DNA of 64,000 nucleotides from Desulfuromonas thiophila (GTDB taxonomy: Bacteria; Desulfobacterota; Desulfuromonadia; Desulfuromonadales; Desulfuromonadaceae): contig NZ_FNAQ01000002.1 in the NCBI RefSeq assembly GCF_900101955.1, forward strand, positions 275,576 through 339,575. The letters run 5' to 3'. The position numbers and the translations under genes are program-made. The notes beneath the pieces are model-generated. The model saw nothing but the letters and a program-made list of their open reading frames with translations. It made no database searches and was not told where the DNA came from. Each line of letters starts with the position of its first letter. The stretch's first letter is position 1. Positions 8,090 through 15,823 of the stretch are shown here, one piece after another.

Positions 8090-9247
8090 ATGACACAGGC
8101 GCCAACGCTCCTGCAGCAGATTCGTGCCTTGGTGCGCCAGCGGCAGGGCATCCCCTTCAATGACTATATGCAGCTGTGCCTTTACGCGCCCGGTTTGGGT
8201 TATTACATGCGACCCCGCCGGCGCATTGGTGCCCAGGGTGATTTTTTTACCTCCAGCAGCGTCCATCGACTCTTTGGGCGGCTGATTGCCCGTCAGCTGC
8301 AGCAGATGGCTGAGCTGATCGATGGTCCCTTTACCTTGGTGGAGCAGGGGGCCGGAGAAGGGCATCTGGCGCTTGATATTCTCGATGCCTTGCAGCAGAG
8401 CTGGCCTGACCTTTATGAGCGGATCACCTATCGGCTGATCGAGATCAGCCCCGATAACCGCGACCGCCAGGCGGCGCTGTTGCAGACCCATTCCACGCGG
8501 GTCAGCTGGTGCGGTGAGCAGGAGCTGGCACCCTTTCGGGGCTGTTTTCTGTCCAACGAACTGCTCGATGCCTTTCCCGTGGCCGTGGTAGAGAAGCGAC
8601 AGGGCCAGTTGCTCGAAGTTTATGTGGTTGAACAGCAGGATCGGTTGGTTGAACAGTTGCGGCCAGCCCGGCCTGAGGTGGTGCAGCATTTCGCCCGGCA
8701 GGGGTTGCAGCCGGCAGAGGGTTGCCGGGCGGAAGCGGCCCTTGGGGTCTCCTGCTGGCTTGAGGGGGTGGCGGCGCGCCTGCAACAGGGTTTTGTCCTG
8801 ACCATCGATTATGGCTATCCGGCCGCGGAACTCTATGCCCCCTTTCGCCGGCAGGGAACGCTGCTGTGTTATCAACGCCACCAGGCCAGCGACAACCCCT
8901 ACCAACAGCCCGGTGAACAGGATATTACGGCGCATGTTGATTTCAGCCTGCTGCAGCTTGAGGGTGAACGGCTGGGGCTGGAAACCCTGTATTTCGAGCG
9001 TCAATATCGTTTTCTCATGGCCCTTGGGTTCATTGAGGAACTGCTGGAGCTGCAGCGACAAGCCTGCGATGCCCAGCAGGCCTGCGCCCTGCGTTTGACC
9101 CTGAAGAATTTGATTCTGCCCGATGGCGGCATGGGAGATACCTTCAAGGTTCTGATTCAGGGCAAGAACGTTGGTCAGCCGGCGCTGTTGTGCCAGCGAC
9201 CGATTCGTGCTATTTCCCTGGCGGCGACCGCTGGCGATGGGTGCTGA
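8090..9247 (+). CDS. MidA/NDUFAF7-type SAM-dependent methyltransferase
   Basis: Protein of 385 residues matching the COG1565/MidA family. N-terminal helical part with the family signature IPFNDYMQLCLYAPGLGYY, then a Rossmann methyltransferase core with a SAM-binding loop LVEQGAGEGHLALDIL (motif I, acidic Glu then Gly-rich) and the following FLSNELLDAFPV. Mitochondrial relatives dimethylate an arginine of a complex I subunit; bacterial substrates are largely unknown. The ATG at 8090 is preferred over the longer frame because GGAAGGAG lies 12-19 bases upstream and the family starts here. Followed 48 bases later by an Nfu gene. Confidence 0.88.
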   Translation: MTQAPTLLQQIRALVRQRQGIPFNDYMQLCLYAPGLGYYMRPRRRIGAQGDFFTSSSVHRLFGRLIARQLQQMAELIDGPFTLVEQGAGEGHLALDILDALQQSWPDLYERITYRLIEISPDNRDRQAALLQTHSTRVSWCGEQELAPFRGCFLSNELLDAFPVAVVEKRQGQLLEVYVVEQQDRLVEQLRPARPEVVQHFARQGLQPAEGCRAEAALGVSCWLEGVAARLQQGFVLTIDYGYPAAELYAPFRRQGTLLCYQRHQASDNPYQQPGEQDITAHVDFSLLQLEGERLGLETLYFERQYRFLMALGFIEELLELQRQACDAQQACALRLTLKNLILPDGGMGDTFKVLIQGKNVGQPALLCQRPIRAISLAATAGDGC

Positions 9248-9295
9248 AAGCGGATGACCGCCCCTTGCTGCTCAACAACGAAAGGAGAAACCCGG

Positions 9296-9526
9296 ATGGA
9301 CTTGCGACAACAGGTGGAAGCTGCCCTCGACGAGGTTCGCCCGACCATGCTGGCCGATGGTGGCAACGTCGAACTGGTGGAAGTAACAGACGATGGTATC
9401 GTCCGCGTGCGGCTGATGGGGGCTTGCGGCTCCTGTCCGATGGCGACGGTAACCCTCAAAATGGGAATTGAACGGGTTCTGCTCGAACGGGTACCGCAGG
9501 TCAAGCAGGTGGTGCAGGTCGGCTAG
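9296..9526 (+). CDS. NifU C-terminal-domain (Nfu) Fe-S scaffold protein
   Basis: A 76-residue single-domain Nfu protein that holds or delivers iron-sulfur clusters to apo-proteins. The CXXC cluster ligand is present in [11 protein letters not shown], and the N-terminal [11 protein letters not shown] strand is typical. The start was taken at 9296, after AAAGGAG, which removes 14 unsupported N-terminal residues. Its stop overlaps the 3' end of the convergent hydrolase-like gene by four bases. Confidence 0.92.
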   Translation: MDLRQQVEAALDEVRPTMLADGGNVELVEVTDDGIVRVRLMGACGSCPMATVTLKMGIERVLLERVPQVKQVVQVG

Positions 9527-10428
9527 TTTGCAGGTAGAGAACGCTGGTTGGTGGTGGCTTGCTCCGGCGCGGTTACAGGTGCGCCGCCGACCAGAATCTG
9601 TTGCAGCGCTGAGAAGGTGGCGGGGTGGTACAGCAGTAACAGGTGGCCGCAATTGGCGATGACCATGTCCTGCCCCAGCGGCAACCGGGCTGCTTCCGGA
9701 GGCTGAATCAGTAGATCATCGGCCGCGCGGATACTGGCCAGGGCCACCTGGGGTGGCCAGGGTAAGCGGTTGAGCTCGATCAGTAGCGGATCGTTGCGGC
9801 GCAGATGTCGGGCCAGGCGTGTGGGTGCAAACACCGCCAGATCGCTGCCCTGGTGGGCGCAACCCAGGCAGATTGCCTGACGGATATGGTTGGCGCCGCC
9901 ACGTCGCTGAACGTAGTTGCGCAGAATCAGACCGCCGAAACCATAGCCAAGCAGGTCAACCTGTTCGACGCCCTGTTCCAGCCGCAGGGCACTGATCTGG
10001 TGGTCAAGGGCTTCCGTCAAGCTTTCGATGTTGTGCCACAGTGAAAAGGCTGGCGTGATCACCCGCAGACCGTGCAGGCGCAGACGCAGCTGCAGCCAGA
10101 ACAGGCTGGCACGGTTGAAGTAAAGTCCGTGCAGCAGAATGAGGGTGCGGCGCTTTGGCCGGTGCCGCCAGCGCGTCGGTGGCAGACAGCCTAAAGGGAA
10201 GAGCAACAGATTAAGCAGGCAGCATAGATATTCCAGCCCTGCCAGCGACAGGTCGCGCAGCAGCCTGGGCAAACGCAGCGGGTGGTCAAGACAGGCGGGA
10301 TCACGCGCGGCCTGGCTGTAGCGGGCCAGTACCAGCAACAGTGCCAGCAGCACGGCGGGCGGCCACAGCAGCAGTTGAATCAGCAGGTGCAGGATGGTGG
10401 CCAGTTCGGCGAGGGAGACTAAAGTCAT
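9523..10428 (-). CDS. Alpha/beta-hydrolase (lipase-like) lacking the nucleophile serine
   Basis: Protein of 301 residues with an N-terminal membrane anchor (two hydrophobic stretches within about 1-60) and an alpha/beta-hydrolase domain. The oxyanion-hole strand ILLHGLYFN fits a triacylglycerol-lipase-like fold. The nucleophile elbow, normally GXSXG, reads GYGFGG, so Ser is replaced by Gly; the codon is GGT on the minus strand near 9938. A late HLLLL segment ([12 protein letters not shown]) retains the usual catalytic His. It may therefore be inactive as a hydrolase or use another residue. The start codon overlaps the divergent recombinase start by two bases and has no obvious ribosome binding site, so the true start may be further in. 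Confidence 0.65.
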   Translation of the reverse strand: MTLVSLAELATILHLLIQLLLWPPAVLLALLLVLARYSQAARDPACLDHPLRLPRLLRDLSLAGLEYLCCLLNLLLFPLGCLPPTRWRHRPKRRTLILLHGLYFNRASLFWLQLRLRLHGLRVITPAFSLWHNIESLTEALDHQISALRLEQGVEQVDLLGYGFGGLILRNYVQRRGGANHIRQAICLGCAHQGSDLAVFAPTRLARHLRRNDPLLIELNRLPWPPQVALASIRAADDLLIQPPEAARLPLGQDMVIANCGHLLLLYHPATFSALQQILVGGAPVTAPEQATTNQRSLPAN

Positions 10429-11401
10429 GGCCGAAGATTACCCGAAGGCGCGATGCAGGTCAAATGCCCCGCCGGTCTGGCTGGAGTTATGTGAACATCC
10501 CTGGATGCAGGCTTTTCTGCACAATCTGGAGGTCGAGCGTAATCTCTCGCCCCATAGTTGTCGGGCTTACCGCCGTGATGTGGGCGCTTTCTGTCTTTTT
10601 TTGCAGCAACAGTTGCCGGGCCGTCCACTGGATGCACAACTGGCGGCGGTTGACAAGGCCCTGGTGCGGCGCTGGCTTGGTCAGTTGGGACGGCGCAACA
10701 AGAAGGTAACCCTGGCGCGCAAACAGTCAGCCTTGCGGACTTTTTTTACCTTTCTGGTGCGACGCGGGCTGCTGGAGCAGCATCCGCTGCACAGTATGGA
10801 ACGGCCACGGCTGGAACGCCCTCTGCCACGGCTGCTTGATGTTGACGCGGTTTTTTGTCTGCTCGACGGTATGGTGCCGGAAGACTGGTTGCGCTGGCGG
10901 GATCGGGCTCTGTTCGAATTGCTCTATTCCTGCGGACTGCGCGTTAGCGAACTGGTCGCTCTTGATGAGGACGATCTGCGGGCTGACCAGGGGCTGGTAT
11001 GTGTGCGACAGGGCAAGGGTGGCAAGCAGCGCATTGTGCCGGTCGGCCAGGCTGCGTTGCGGGCCTTGCAGGTTTACCTGCAGCATTGTCCGCCGCAGAA
11101 ACGTGTGGGTGTGGCCCTGTTTGTCAATCAGCGCGGCCAGCGCCTGTCGGTTCGTACGGTGCAGCGCAATCTTAAGGCCGCCCTGGCGCGCGCCGGGCTG
11201 CCGACGGATGTCAGTCCCCATGGTCTGAGGCACAGCTTTGCCACCCATCTGCTGGACGGGGGTGCCGATCTGCGGGCGATTCAGGAACTGCTGGGACACG
11301 CCTCGTTGGCCACCACTCAGCGCTACACCCAGGTCAGTGGCGCCCGCCTGGCCGAGGAATATGACCGCACGCATCCGCGCAGCAAAAAGCCCTCCGCATA
11401 G
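10427..11401 (+). CDS. xerC: Tyrosine recombinase XerC/XerD
   Basis: Site-specific recombinase of 324 residues that resolves chromosome dimers. The N-terminal SAM-like core-binding domain (about 20-105, with LSPHSCRAYRRDV) is followed by the catalytic domain. The catalytic Arg is in CGLRVSEL, Lys in GKGGKQRIVP, the HXXR box in SPHGLRHSF, and His/Trp-position plus nucleophile Tyr in LGHASLATTQRYTQV. The start was set at 10427, nine bases after GAGGGAGA, giving MAEDYP. The XerC rather than XerD assignment is based on general similarity (RDRALFELLYSCGLR) and is not certain. A bidirectional terminator follows. Confidence 0.88.
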   Translation: MAEDYPKARCRSNAPPVWLELCEHPWMQAFLHNLEVERNLSPHSCRAYRRDVGAFCLFLQQQLPGRPLDAQLAAVDKALVRRWLGQLGRRNKKVTLARKQSALRTFFTFLVRRGLLEQHPLHSMERPRLERPLPRLLDVDAVFCLLDGMVPEDWLRWRDRALFELLYSCGLRVSELVALDEDDLRADQGLVCVRQGKGGKQRIVPVGQAALRALQVYLQHCPPQKRVGVALFVNQRGQRLSVRTVQRNLKAALARAGLPTDVSPHGLRHSFATHLLDGGADLRAIQELLGHASLATTQRYTQVSGARLAEEYDRTHPRSKKPSA

Positions 11402-11421
11402 TTGCCGCAATCGACTGTAGA

Positions 11422-11457
11422 AACAAAAAGCCCCTGTAAAAACAGGGGCTTTTTGTT
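11422..11457. terminator. Bidirectional intrinsic terminator
   Basis: A 16-base arm (11422-11437) pairs with 11442-11457 around a four-base loop, with A-rich and T-rich flanks, so it can act in both directions. It separates the recombinase gene from the convergent CoA-transferase gene. Confidence 0.9.
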
Positions 11458-11474
11458 GTTATGACACTGCTGGC

Positions 11475-13025
11475 TTATTTATTCCAGAAGCGCATGGTGC
11501 CGTTCTGCTCCAGTTCCAGGTGCAGTTTGTAGGCTTCTTCAAGCAGCACCGGCTCGTGGTGGCCGCCGGTTTTCTTGATGGCGCGGTCGAGCCAGTCGGT
11601 GAGGTAATCCTTGTAGGTCGGGTGGGCGCACTTGTCAATGATGCAGCGGGCACGGTCGACCGGGCAGAGGCCACGCAGGTCGGCCAGGCCCTGCTCGGTA
11701 ACCAGCACGTCGATGTCGTGCTCGGTATGGTCGACGTGCGGTGCCTTGGGCACCACGCCGGAGATGCCGAACTCGTCGGTTTTGCTCGGCCGTACCGACG
11801 GGCAGTGCATCATGGAGATGTAGGAGTTGCGCTCGAAGTCGCCGCTGCCGCCGATGCCGTTGAGCATCTTGGTGCCGCCGGCATGGGTCGAGTTGGCATG
11901 GGCGTAGATATCGAACTCCAGCGGCGTGTTCATGCCGATGGCACCGAGACGACGGATGATCTCGGGGTTGTTCGATACCTGCTGCGGCCGCATCAGCACC
12001 ATGTCCTTGTACTTGTCAAAGTTTTTCCACCAGATTTCAAAGCCCTCGTTCGACAGCGACAAGGAGGTGCAGTTGATGTACTTGCACTTGCCCGAGTCCA
12101 TGAAGTCAAGGAAGGTGTCCTGCAGTACCTCGGTGAAAACAATCAGGTTCTCAAACGGTGAGGTGGTCAGGCCGCCGACAACAGCGTTGGCGATGGAGCC
12201 GACGCCCGACTGCAGCGGCAGCAGGTTTTTCGGCAGGCGCCCGGCCTTCACTTCGGCACTGAAGAAGTCAACGATGTTGTCGGCAATGGCTTGGGCCACA
12301 TCATCGGTGCCACGCAGGGCGCGACCGTTGTCGGGCAGCTTCGACTCGACAATGGCGACGATCTTGCTCTTGTCCGTCGGTACCCAGGGAGTACCAATGC
12401 GCTGGCGGGCATCGGTGATCGGAATGATCTTGCGGTAGGGCGGCACGTCCGTCATGAAGATATCGTGCATGCCTTCAAATGAAGGCAGACCGGTATTGAT
12501 CTCGATGATGATCTTGTCAGCGATATCGATGATGTCGTTGGATGCGCCGATAGAGCCTGACAGGATAATGTTGCCGTCCTCGGTGATTGCTGAAGCTTCA
12601 ATGATGGCCAGGTCAAGACGACCACCCTGATCCTTGGTGTAGAAGCCGTATTTCAGATCCTGGGCAAACATGGACAGGTGTTTGTCGCCCATGCGGATTT
12701 TACCGCTGTTGATGGCCTTGCCCAGTTCTTTGCCGGTCTGGTAGGGCCAACGACGGTCGATCATGTTCAGGGAAGCCCAGCGGTCTTCGGTCTCGGCACC
12801 AACGGAGGCGCCGATGAACAGGTTGAATTTCATCTTGCCCTGCAGATTGTTCTTCTCAACATAGTCGGCCAGGGCGATGGGTACCACTTTGGGGTAGCCA
12901 ACCGGTGTAAAGCCCGACCACCCCAGGTTCATGCCATCCTTGAAATACTGGATGCAGTTTTCGGGGGTAGTGAACAGCTTGTGCAGTTCCTTGCAGCGTA
13001 CCCTGTCTTGCATTGTGTCTGCCAT
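11475..13025 (-). CDS. Acetyl-CoA hydrolase/transferase (succinyl-CoA:acetate CoA-transferase type), paralogue 1
   Basis: Enzyme of 516 residues in the acetyl-CoA hydrolase/transferase family. In Geobacter-type bacteria such enzymes move CoA from succinyl-CoA to acetate, coupling acetate activation to the TCA cycle. Visible features are the N-terminal GMNLGWSGFTPVGYPK glycine loop, the GVGSIANAV motif and the VFTEVLQD segment holding the catalytic Glu that forms the CoA-thioester. It is the most divergent of three adjacent paralogues. The ATG is preceded by AAGGAGG. A clear sigma70 promoter and a leader hairpin lie upstream, so it is transcribed independently. Substrate assignment is by family. 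Confidence 0.9.
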   Translation of the reverse strand: MADTMQDRVRCKELHKLFTTPENCIQYFKDGMNLGWSGFTPVGYPKVVPIALADYVEKNNLQGKMKFNLFIGASVGAETEDRWASLNMIDRRWPYQTGKELGKAINSGKIRMGDKHLSMFAQDLKYGFYTKDQGGRLDLAIIEASAITEDGNIILSGSIGASNDIIDIADKIIIEINTGLPSFEGMHDIFMTDVPPYRKIIPITDARQRIGTPWVPTDKSKIVAIVESKLPDNGRALRGTDDVAQAIADNIVDFFSAEVKAGRLPKNLLPLQSGVGSIANAVVGGLTTSPFENLIVFTEVLQDTFLDFMDSGKCKYINCTSLSLSNEGFEIWWKNFDKYKDMVLMRPQQVSNNPEIIRRLGAIGMNTPLEFDIYAHANSTHAGGTKMLNGIGGSGDFERNSYISMMHCPSVRPSKTDEFGISGVVPKAPHVDHTEHDIDVLVTEQGLADLRGLCPVDRARCIIDKCAHPTYKDYLTDWLDRAIKKTGGHHEPVLLEEAYKLHLELEQNGTMRFWNK

Positions 13026-13069
13026 GGTCGTTCCTCCTTGATGAGATGTGGTTATGGCATAACCGCAGA

Positions 13070-13094
13070 AACCGTTTTCTCGCTGAAAACGGTT
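13070..13094 (-). repeat. Inverted repeat in the leader of CoA-transferase paralogue 1
   Basis: A perfect 10-base arm (13070-13079) pairs with 13085-13094 around a five-base loop. It lies in the untranslated leader between the predicted promoter and the start codon at 13025. No T-run follows on the minus strand, so it is more likely an operator or mRNA-stabilising hairpin than a terminator. Confidence 0.5.
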
Positions 13095-13197
13095 GAAAAA
13101 ACAGTGTCCCTACAGGTGTGACAGCGTTTTCCGGCATGGCTGGTGCCAGCGAGGGTGAAAGCCGTTGCGATAAAATAAAATACCGTTATGGACCGAA

Positions 13198-13226
13198 CGT
13201 ATAGTACGGGCCTTTTTTTTAGTCAA
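13198..13226 (-). promoter_or_regulatory. Sigma70-type promoter of CoA-transferase paralogue 1
   Basis: On the minus strand TTGACT (13226-13221), 17-base spacer containing an A-run, TATACG (13203-13198). The same hexamer pair and spacing recur before paralogue 2, which supports both calls. It leaves a leader of roughly 165 bases. Confidence 0.7.
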
Positions 13227-13510
13227 GCGAAAAAAATGCGTTTCCTGTTGGCGCTGTCAGGTGGAAACCTTCACCGGGGGCCGAGTTCTTCTCGCTTAAG
13301 ATGCTGAAATATATTTGGAAAAAATGAAGAAGTGAAAAGTCGTTCTGTTCTATTTTGGGATACGTTGACTGATGTTTTAGTGTGATTACAGATATGGTGT
13401 TTTATTATCAATGGTAGTGCTGGGCTCATCAAGATTTTCAGGCTGCGGAGGGAGGTTTCATTGATAAATATTTGATGTGTTTATGTCGTTCAGTTTTAAG
13501 CGGTGCGTAC
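13227..13510. other. AT-rich intergenic stretch, no gene seen
   Basis: Between the promoter of paralogue 1 and the terminator of paralogue 2 the sequence is AT-rich relative to the coding flanks. It has no ORF with a plausible ribosome binding site and no RNA gene signature that I can see. Confidence 0.5.
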
Positions 13511-13549
13511 AAAAAGCGCCCTGCCGCAGAGACGGCAGGGCGCTTTTTT
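13511..13549 (-). terminator. Intrinsic terminator after CoA-transferase paralogue 2
   Basis: A 16-base arm (13511-13526) pairs with 13533-13548 around a six-base loop, with A/T runs on both ends. It lies 33 bases after the stop codon at 13582. A near-identical stem core recurs after paralogue 3. Confidence 0.9.
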
Positions 13550-13581
13550 GTCGAGCTTGATCGGAGACTATCGGCGCGGAC

Positions 13582-15162
13582 TTATTCGCACAGATCGATG
13601 TTGATGTCCCAGTTTTTGACTTTCATGGTGCCGTTGACGGCCAGGTTCTGCTGCATCTTGAAGCAGCGGTCGAACAGCTGCGGCTCGTGGCCAACGCCCT
13701 TGGAGAGGGTTTCCTTGCAGGCGCGGTCGAAGTAATCCTGCAGGATCGGCCGATACGACGGATGGGCGCAGACGTTGATGAGCTTCTGGGCGCGATCCTT
13801 CGGTGCCAGGCCGCGCAGGTCGGCCAGGCCCTGCTCGGTGACCAGCACGTCGAGGTCGTGCTCGGTGTGGTCGATGTGTGGCGCCTTGGGTACCACGCAG
13901 GTGATACCGGTGGGGTCGGTCTTGCTCGGCCGCACCGACGGGGTGTGCATGATGGACAGGTAGGCGTTGCGCAAGAAGTCGCCGCTGCCGCCGATGCCGT
14001 TGATCATGCGGGTACCGCCGACCAGGGTGGAGTTGGCGTGAGCGTAGATGTCGAACTCTACCGGCGTGTTCATGGCGATGCACCCCAGCCGGCGGATGGG
14101 CTCGGGGGCGTTGGAGATGGACAGCGGCCGCAGCACGATCTTGTCGAAATACTTATTCCAGTTGTCGAAGAAGCGGGGAAAGCCCGGCGTTTCCGACAAC
14201 GACAGGGAGCAGGAAGAAGCGCAGCGCAGTTTGCCGGAGTCGAACAGGTCGAGCATGGTGTCCTGCAGCACCTCGGTGAAGACCGACAGGTTGTAGAAGG
14301 GGCCCTTGGCCAGGCCGCCGACGACGGCGTTGGCGATGGAGCCGACACCCGACTGCAGCGGCAGCAGGTTTTCCGGCAGGCGGCCGGCCTTCACCTCATC
14401 GGCGAAGAACTGCATGATGTGACCGGCGATGGCTTCGGAGGTGTCATCCATCTCGGCAAAGGCACGGCCCTTGTCACGATGCTTCGATTCGACCACGGCG
14501 ATGATCTTGTCCGGATCGCAGGGGAACGACGTGGTACCGATACGGTCACCCGCCTTGTTGATCAGGAACGGCTCGCGATAGGGCGGCTTGCGCGGGATCA
14601 AGCAGTCGTGCATGCCTTCGAAGGAGGGCTGTCCGGTGTTGACCTCGATGATGATCTTGTCGGCGATCATCAGGATTTCACCGATTACGCCGCAGGAAGA
14701 GGTCGGCACCAGGCCGCAATCTTCCGTAATAGCCGACACCTCAATGATGGCGATGTCGATTTTCGGGGTGTAGAAGCCGTAGCCGAGATCCTGGGCAAAG
14801 AGGGAGAGGTGCTTGTCGCCCATGCGGATACGGCCCTCGTTGATCCCCTTGGCGATATCCTTGCCGGTCTGGTAGGGCCAGCGGCGATCGATCATGTCGA
14901 GGGTGGCCCAGCGGTTTTCGGTTTCCACGCCGACGGAGGCGCCGATGAACAGGTTGAACTTCATCTTGCCCTGCAGGTTGTTCTTCTCGACATAGTCGGC
15001 CAGGGCGATGGGTACCGCCTTGGGGTAGCCGGCCGGGGTGAAACCGGACCAGCCCAGATCCATTCCCGGCTTGAAGAATTCGATGCAGTCTTCGGCGCTG
15101 CGGACCCTGTCGAGCAGGGATTTGCGACGAACGCGACTTTCAAGGCTTCCGTAATTCGACAT
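13582..15162 (-). CDS. Acetyl-CoA hydrolase/transferase (succinyl-CoA:acetate CoA-transferase type), paralogue 2
   Basis: Enzyme of 526 residues, same family and expected reaction as its neighbours: CoA transfer between acyl-CoA and acetate. GMDLGWSGFTPAGYPK, GVGSIANAV and the catalytic-Glu segment VFTEVLQD are all intact. The start at 15162 was chosen over a longer frame because an AAGGAGG site precedes it and the N-terminus MSNYGSL matches paralogue 3. It is nearly identical to paralogue 3 through most of its length. Differences cluster at the N-terminus and around residues 135-235, while the second half is almost base-for-base the same, which suggests recent duplication or gene conversion. 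It has its own promoter and terminator. Confidence 0.9.
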   Translation of the reverse strand: MSNYGSLESRVRRKSLLDRVRSAEDCIEFFKPGMDLGWSGFTPAGYPKAVPIALADYVEKNNLQGKMKFNLFIGASVGVETENRWATLDMIDRRWPYQTGKDIAKGINEGRIRMGDKHLSLFAQDLGYGFYTPKIDIAIIEVSAITEDCGLVPTSSCGVIGEILMIADKIIIEVNTGQPSFEGMHDCLIPRKPPYREPFLINKAGDRIGTTSFPCDPDKIIAVVESKHRDKGRAFAEMDDTSEAIAGHIMQFFADEVKAGRLPENLLPLQSGVGSIANAVVGGLAKGPFYNLSVFTEVLQDTMLDLFDSGKLRCASSCSLSLSETPGFPRFFDNWNKYFDKIVLRPLSISNAPEPIRRLGCIAMNTPVEFDIYAHANSTLVGGTRMINGIGGSGDFLRNAYLSIMHTPSVRPSKTDPTGITCVVPKAPHIDHTEHDLDVLVTEQGLADLRGLAPKDRAQKLINVCAHPSYRPILQDYFDRACKETLSKGVGHEPQLFDRCFKMQQNLAVNGTMKVKNWDINIDLCE

Positions 15163-15346
15163 TGGTTCTTCCTCCTTGATGCGATGAGATAGGCCCAGGT
15201 TCACCCCGCCCGCGCAGGGTGAAACAGTTCTTGGGTCGAAAAAACATTGGTACGGCGTGCTGTGCCGGCCGGCGTGGGCCAACCTGACGGGCTTGTCTAC
15301 TTGATATGGTAAAAAATGCGAGACTAAAACCCTGTTTTGAAGCCAT

Positions 15347-15375
15347 CGTATAATATATGTGTAAAAAACTGTCAA
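15347..15375 (-). promoter_or_regulatory. Sigma70-type promoter of CoA-transferase paralogue 2
   Basis: Minus strand TTGACA (15375-15370), 17-base spacer, TATACG (15352-15347), the same arrangement as before paralogue 1. The leader to the ATG at 15162 is about 175 bases. Confidence 0.75.
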
Positions 15376-15755
15376 GCGAAATCTGGCAAACTATGCGCTG
15401 TTTTGCGGACCATTCTGGCATGACAACACAAAACGAAGAGGCAAGGGCTTCTGGTGTAAATATTTGATAGTGCATGATTTTATCTATTGTCTTGAGCTGT
15501 TCGATTTTTGCTGCGGTAAAATTCTGTGGCAATAAGATCTCCCCCGTTCTTTAATTTTCTGAGACCTTGTTTTATTTTTTAGCCTGGGTGGAATGGCGGG
15601 TGATGAAGTGTTTGCGGTCGCAATAGGGGGGTTGTTGTGATGTTTTTGCGGGCACTGAACGTTTCGACGCGGCCAGGTGAATTTGATTGACGGGGTGTTG
15701 GTCACCGCAGCCGCAAGGGAAAAGGCTGCCAGGTTTCCGGACGGGTTATTATAAT
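15376..15755. other. AT-rich intergenic stretch, no gene seen
   Basis: Separates the promoter of paralogue 2 from the terminator of paralogue 3. Short minus-strand frames exist but lack ribosome binding sites and recognisable sequence. No structured RNA was recognised. Confidence 0.5.
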
Positions 15756-15791
15756 AAAGCGCCCTGCCGAGGATCTCGACAGGGCGCTTTT
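15756..15791 (-). terminator. Intrinsic terminator after CoA-transferase paralogue 3
   Basis: Arms at about 15757-15766 and 15780-15790 (core AAGCGCCCTG) around a 13-base loop that can itself pair further, with A/T flanks. It is 33 bases from the stop at 15824, the same spacing as for paralogue 2, so the terminator was probably copied with the gene. Confidence 0.85.
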
Positions 15792-15823
15792 GCGTGAAAG
15801 GGTGGAGGATTGTCAGTGTGGGC

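Noticed and set aside
13687..15192. Plus-strand open frame of about 500 codons
   Set aside because: It is antisense to CoA-transferase paralogue 2, has no family match, and arises from the GC-rich third-position bias of the real gene. A similar shadow lies opposite paralogue 3.
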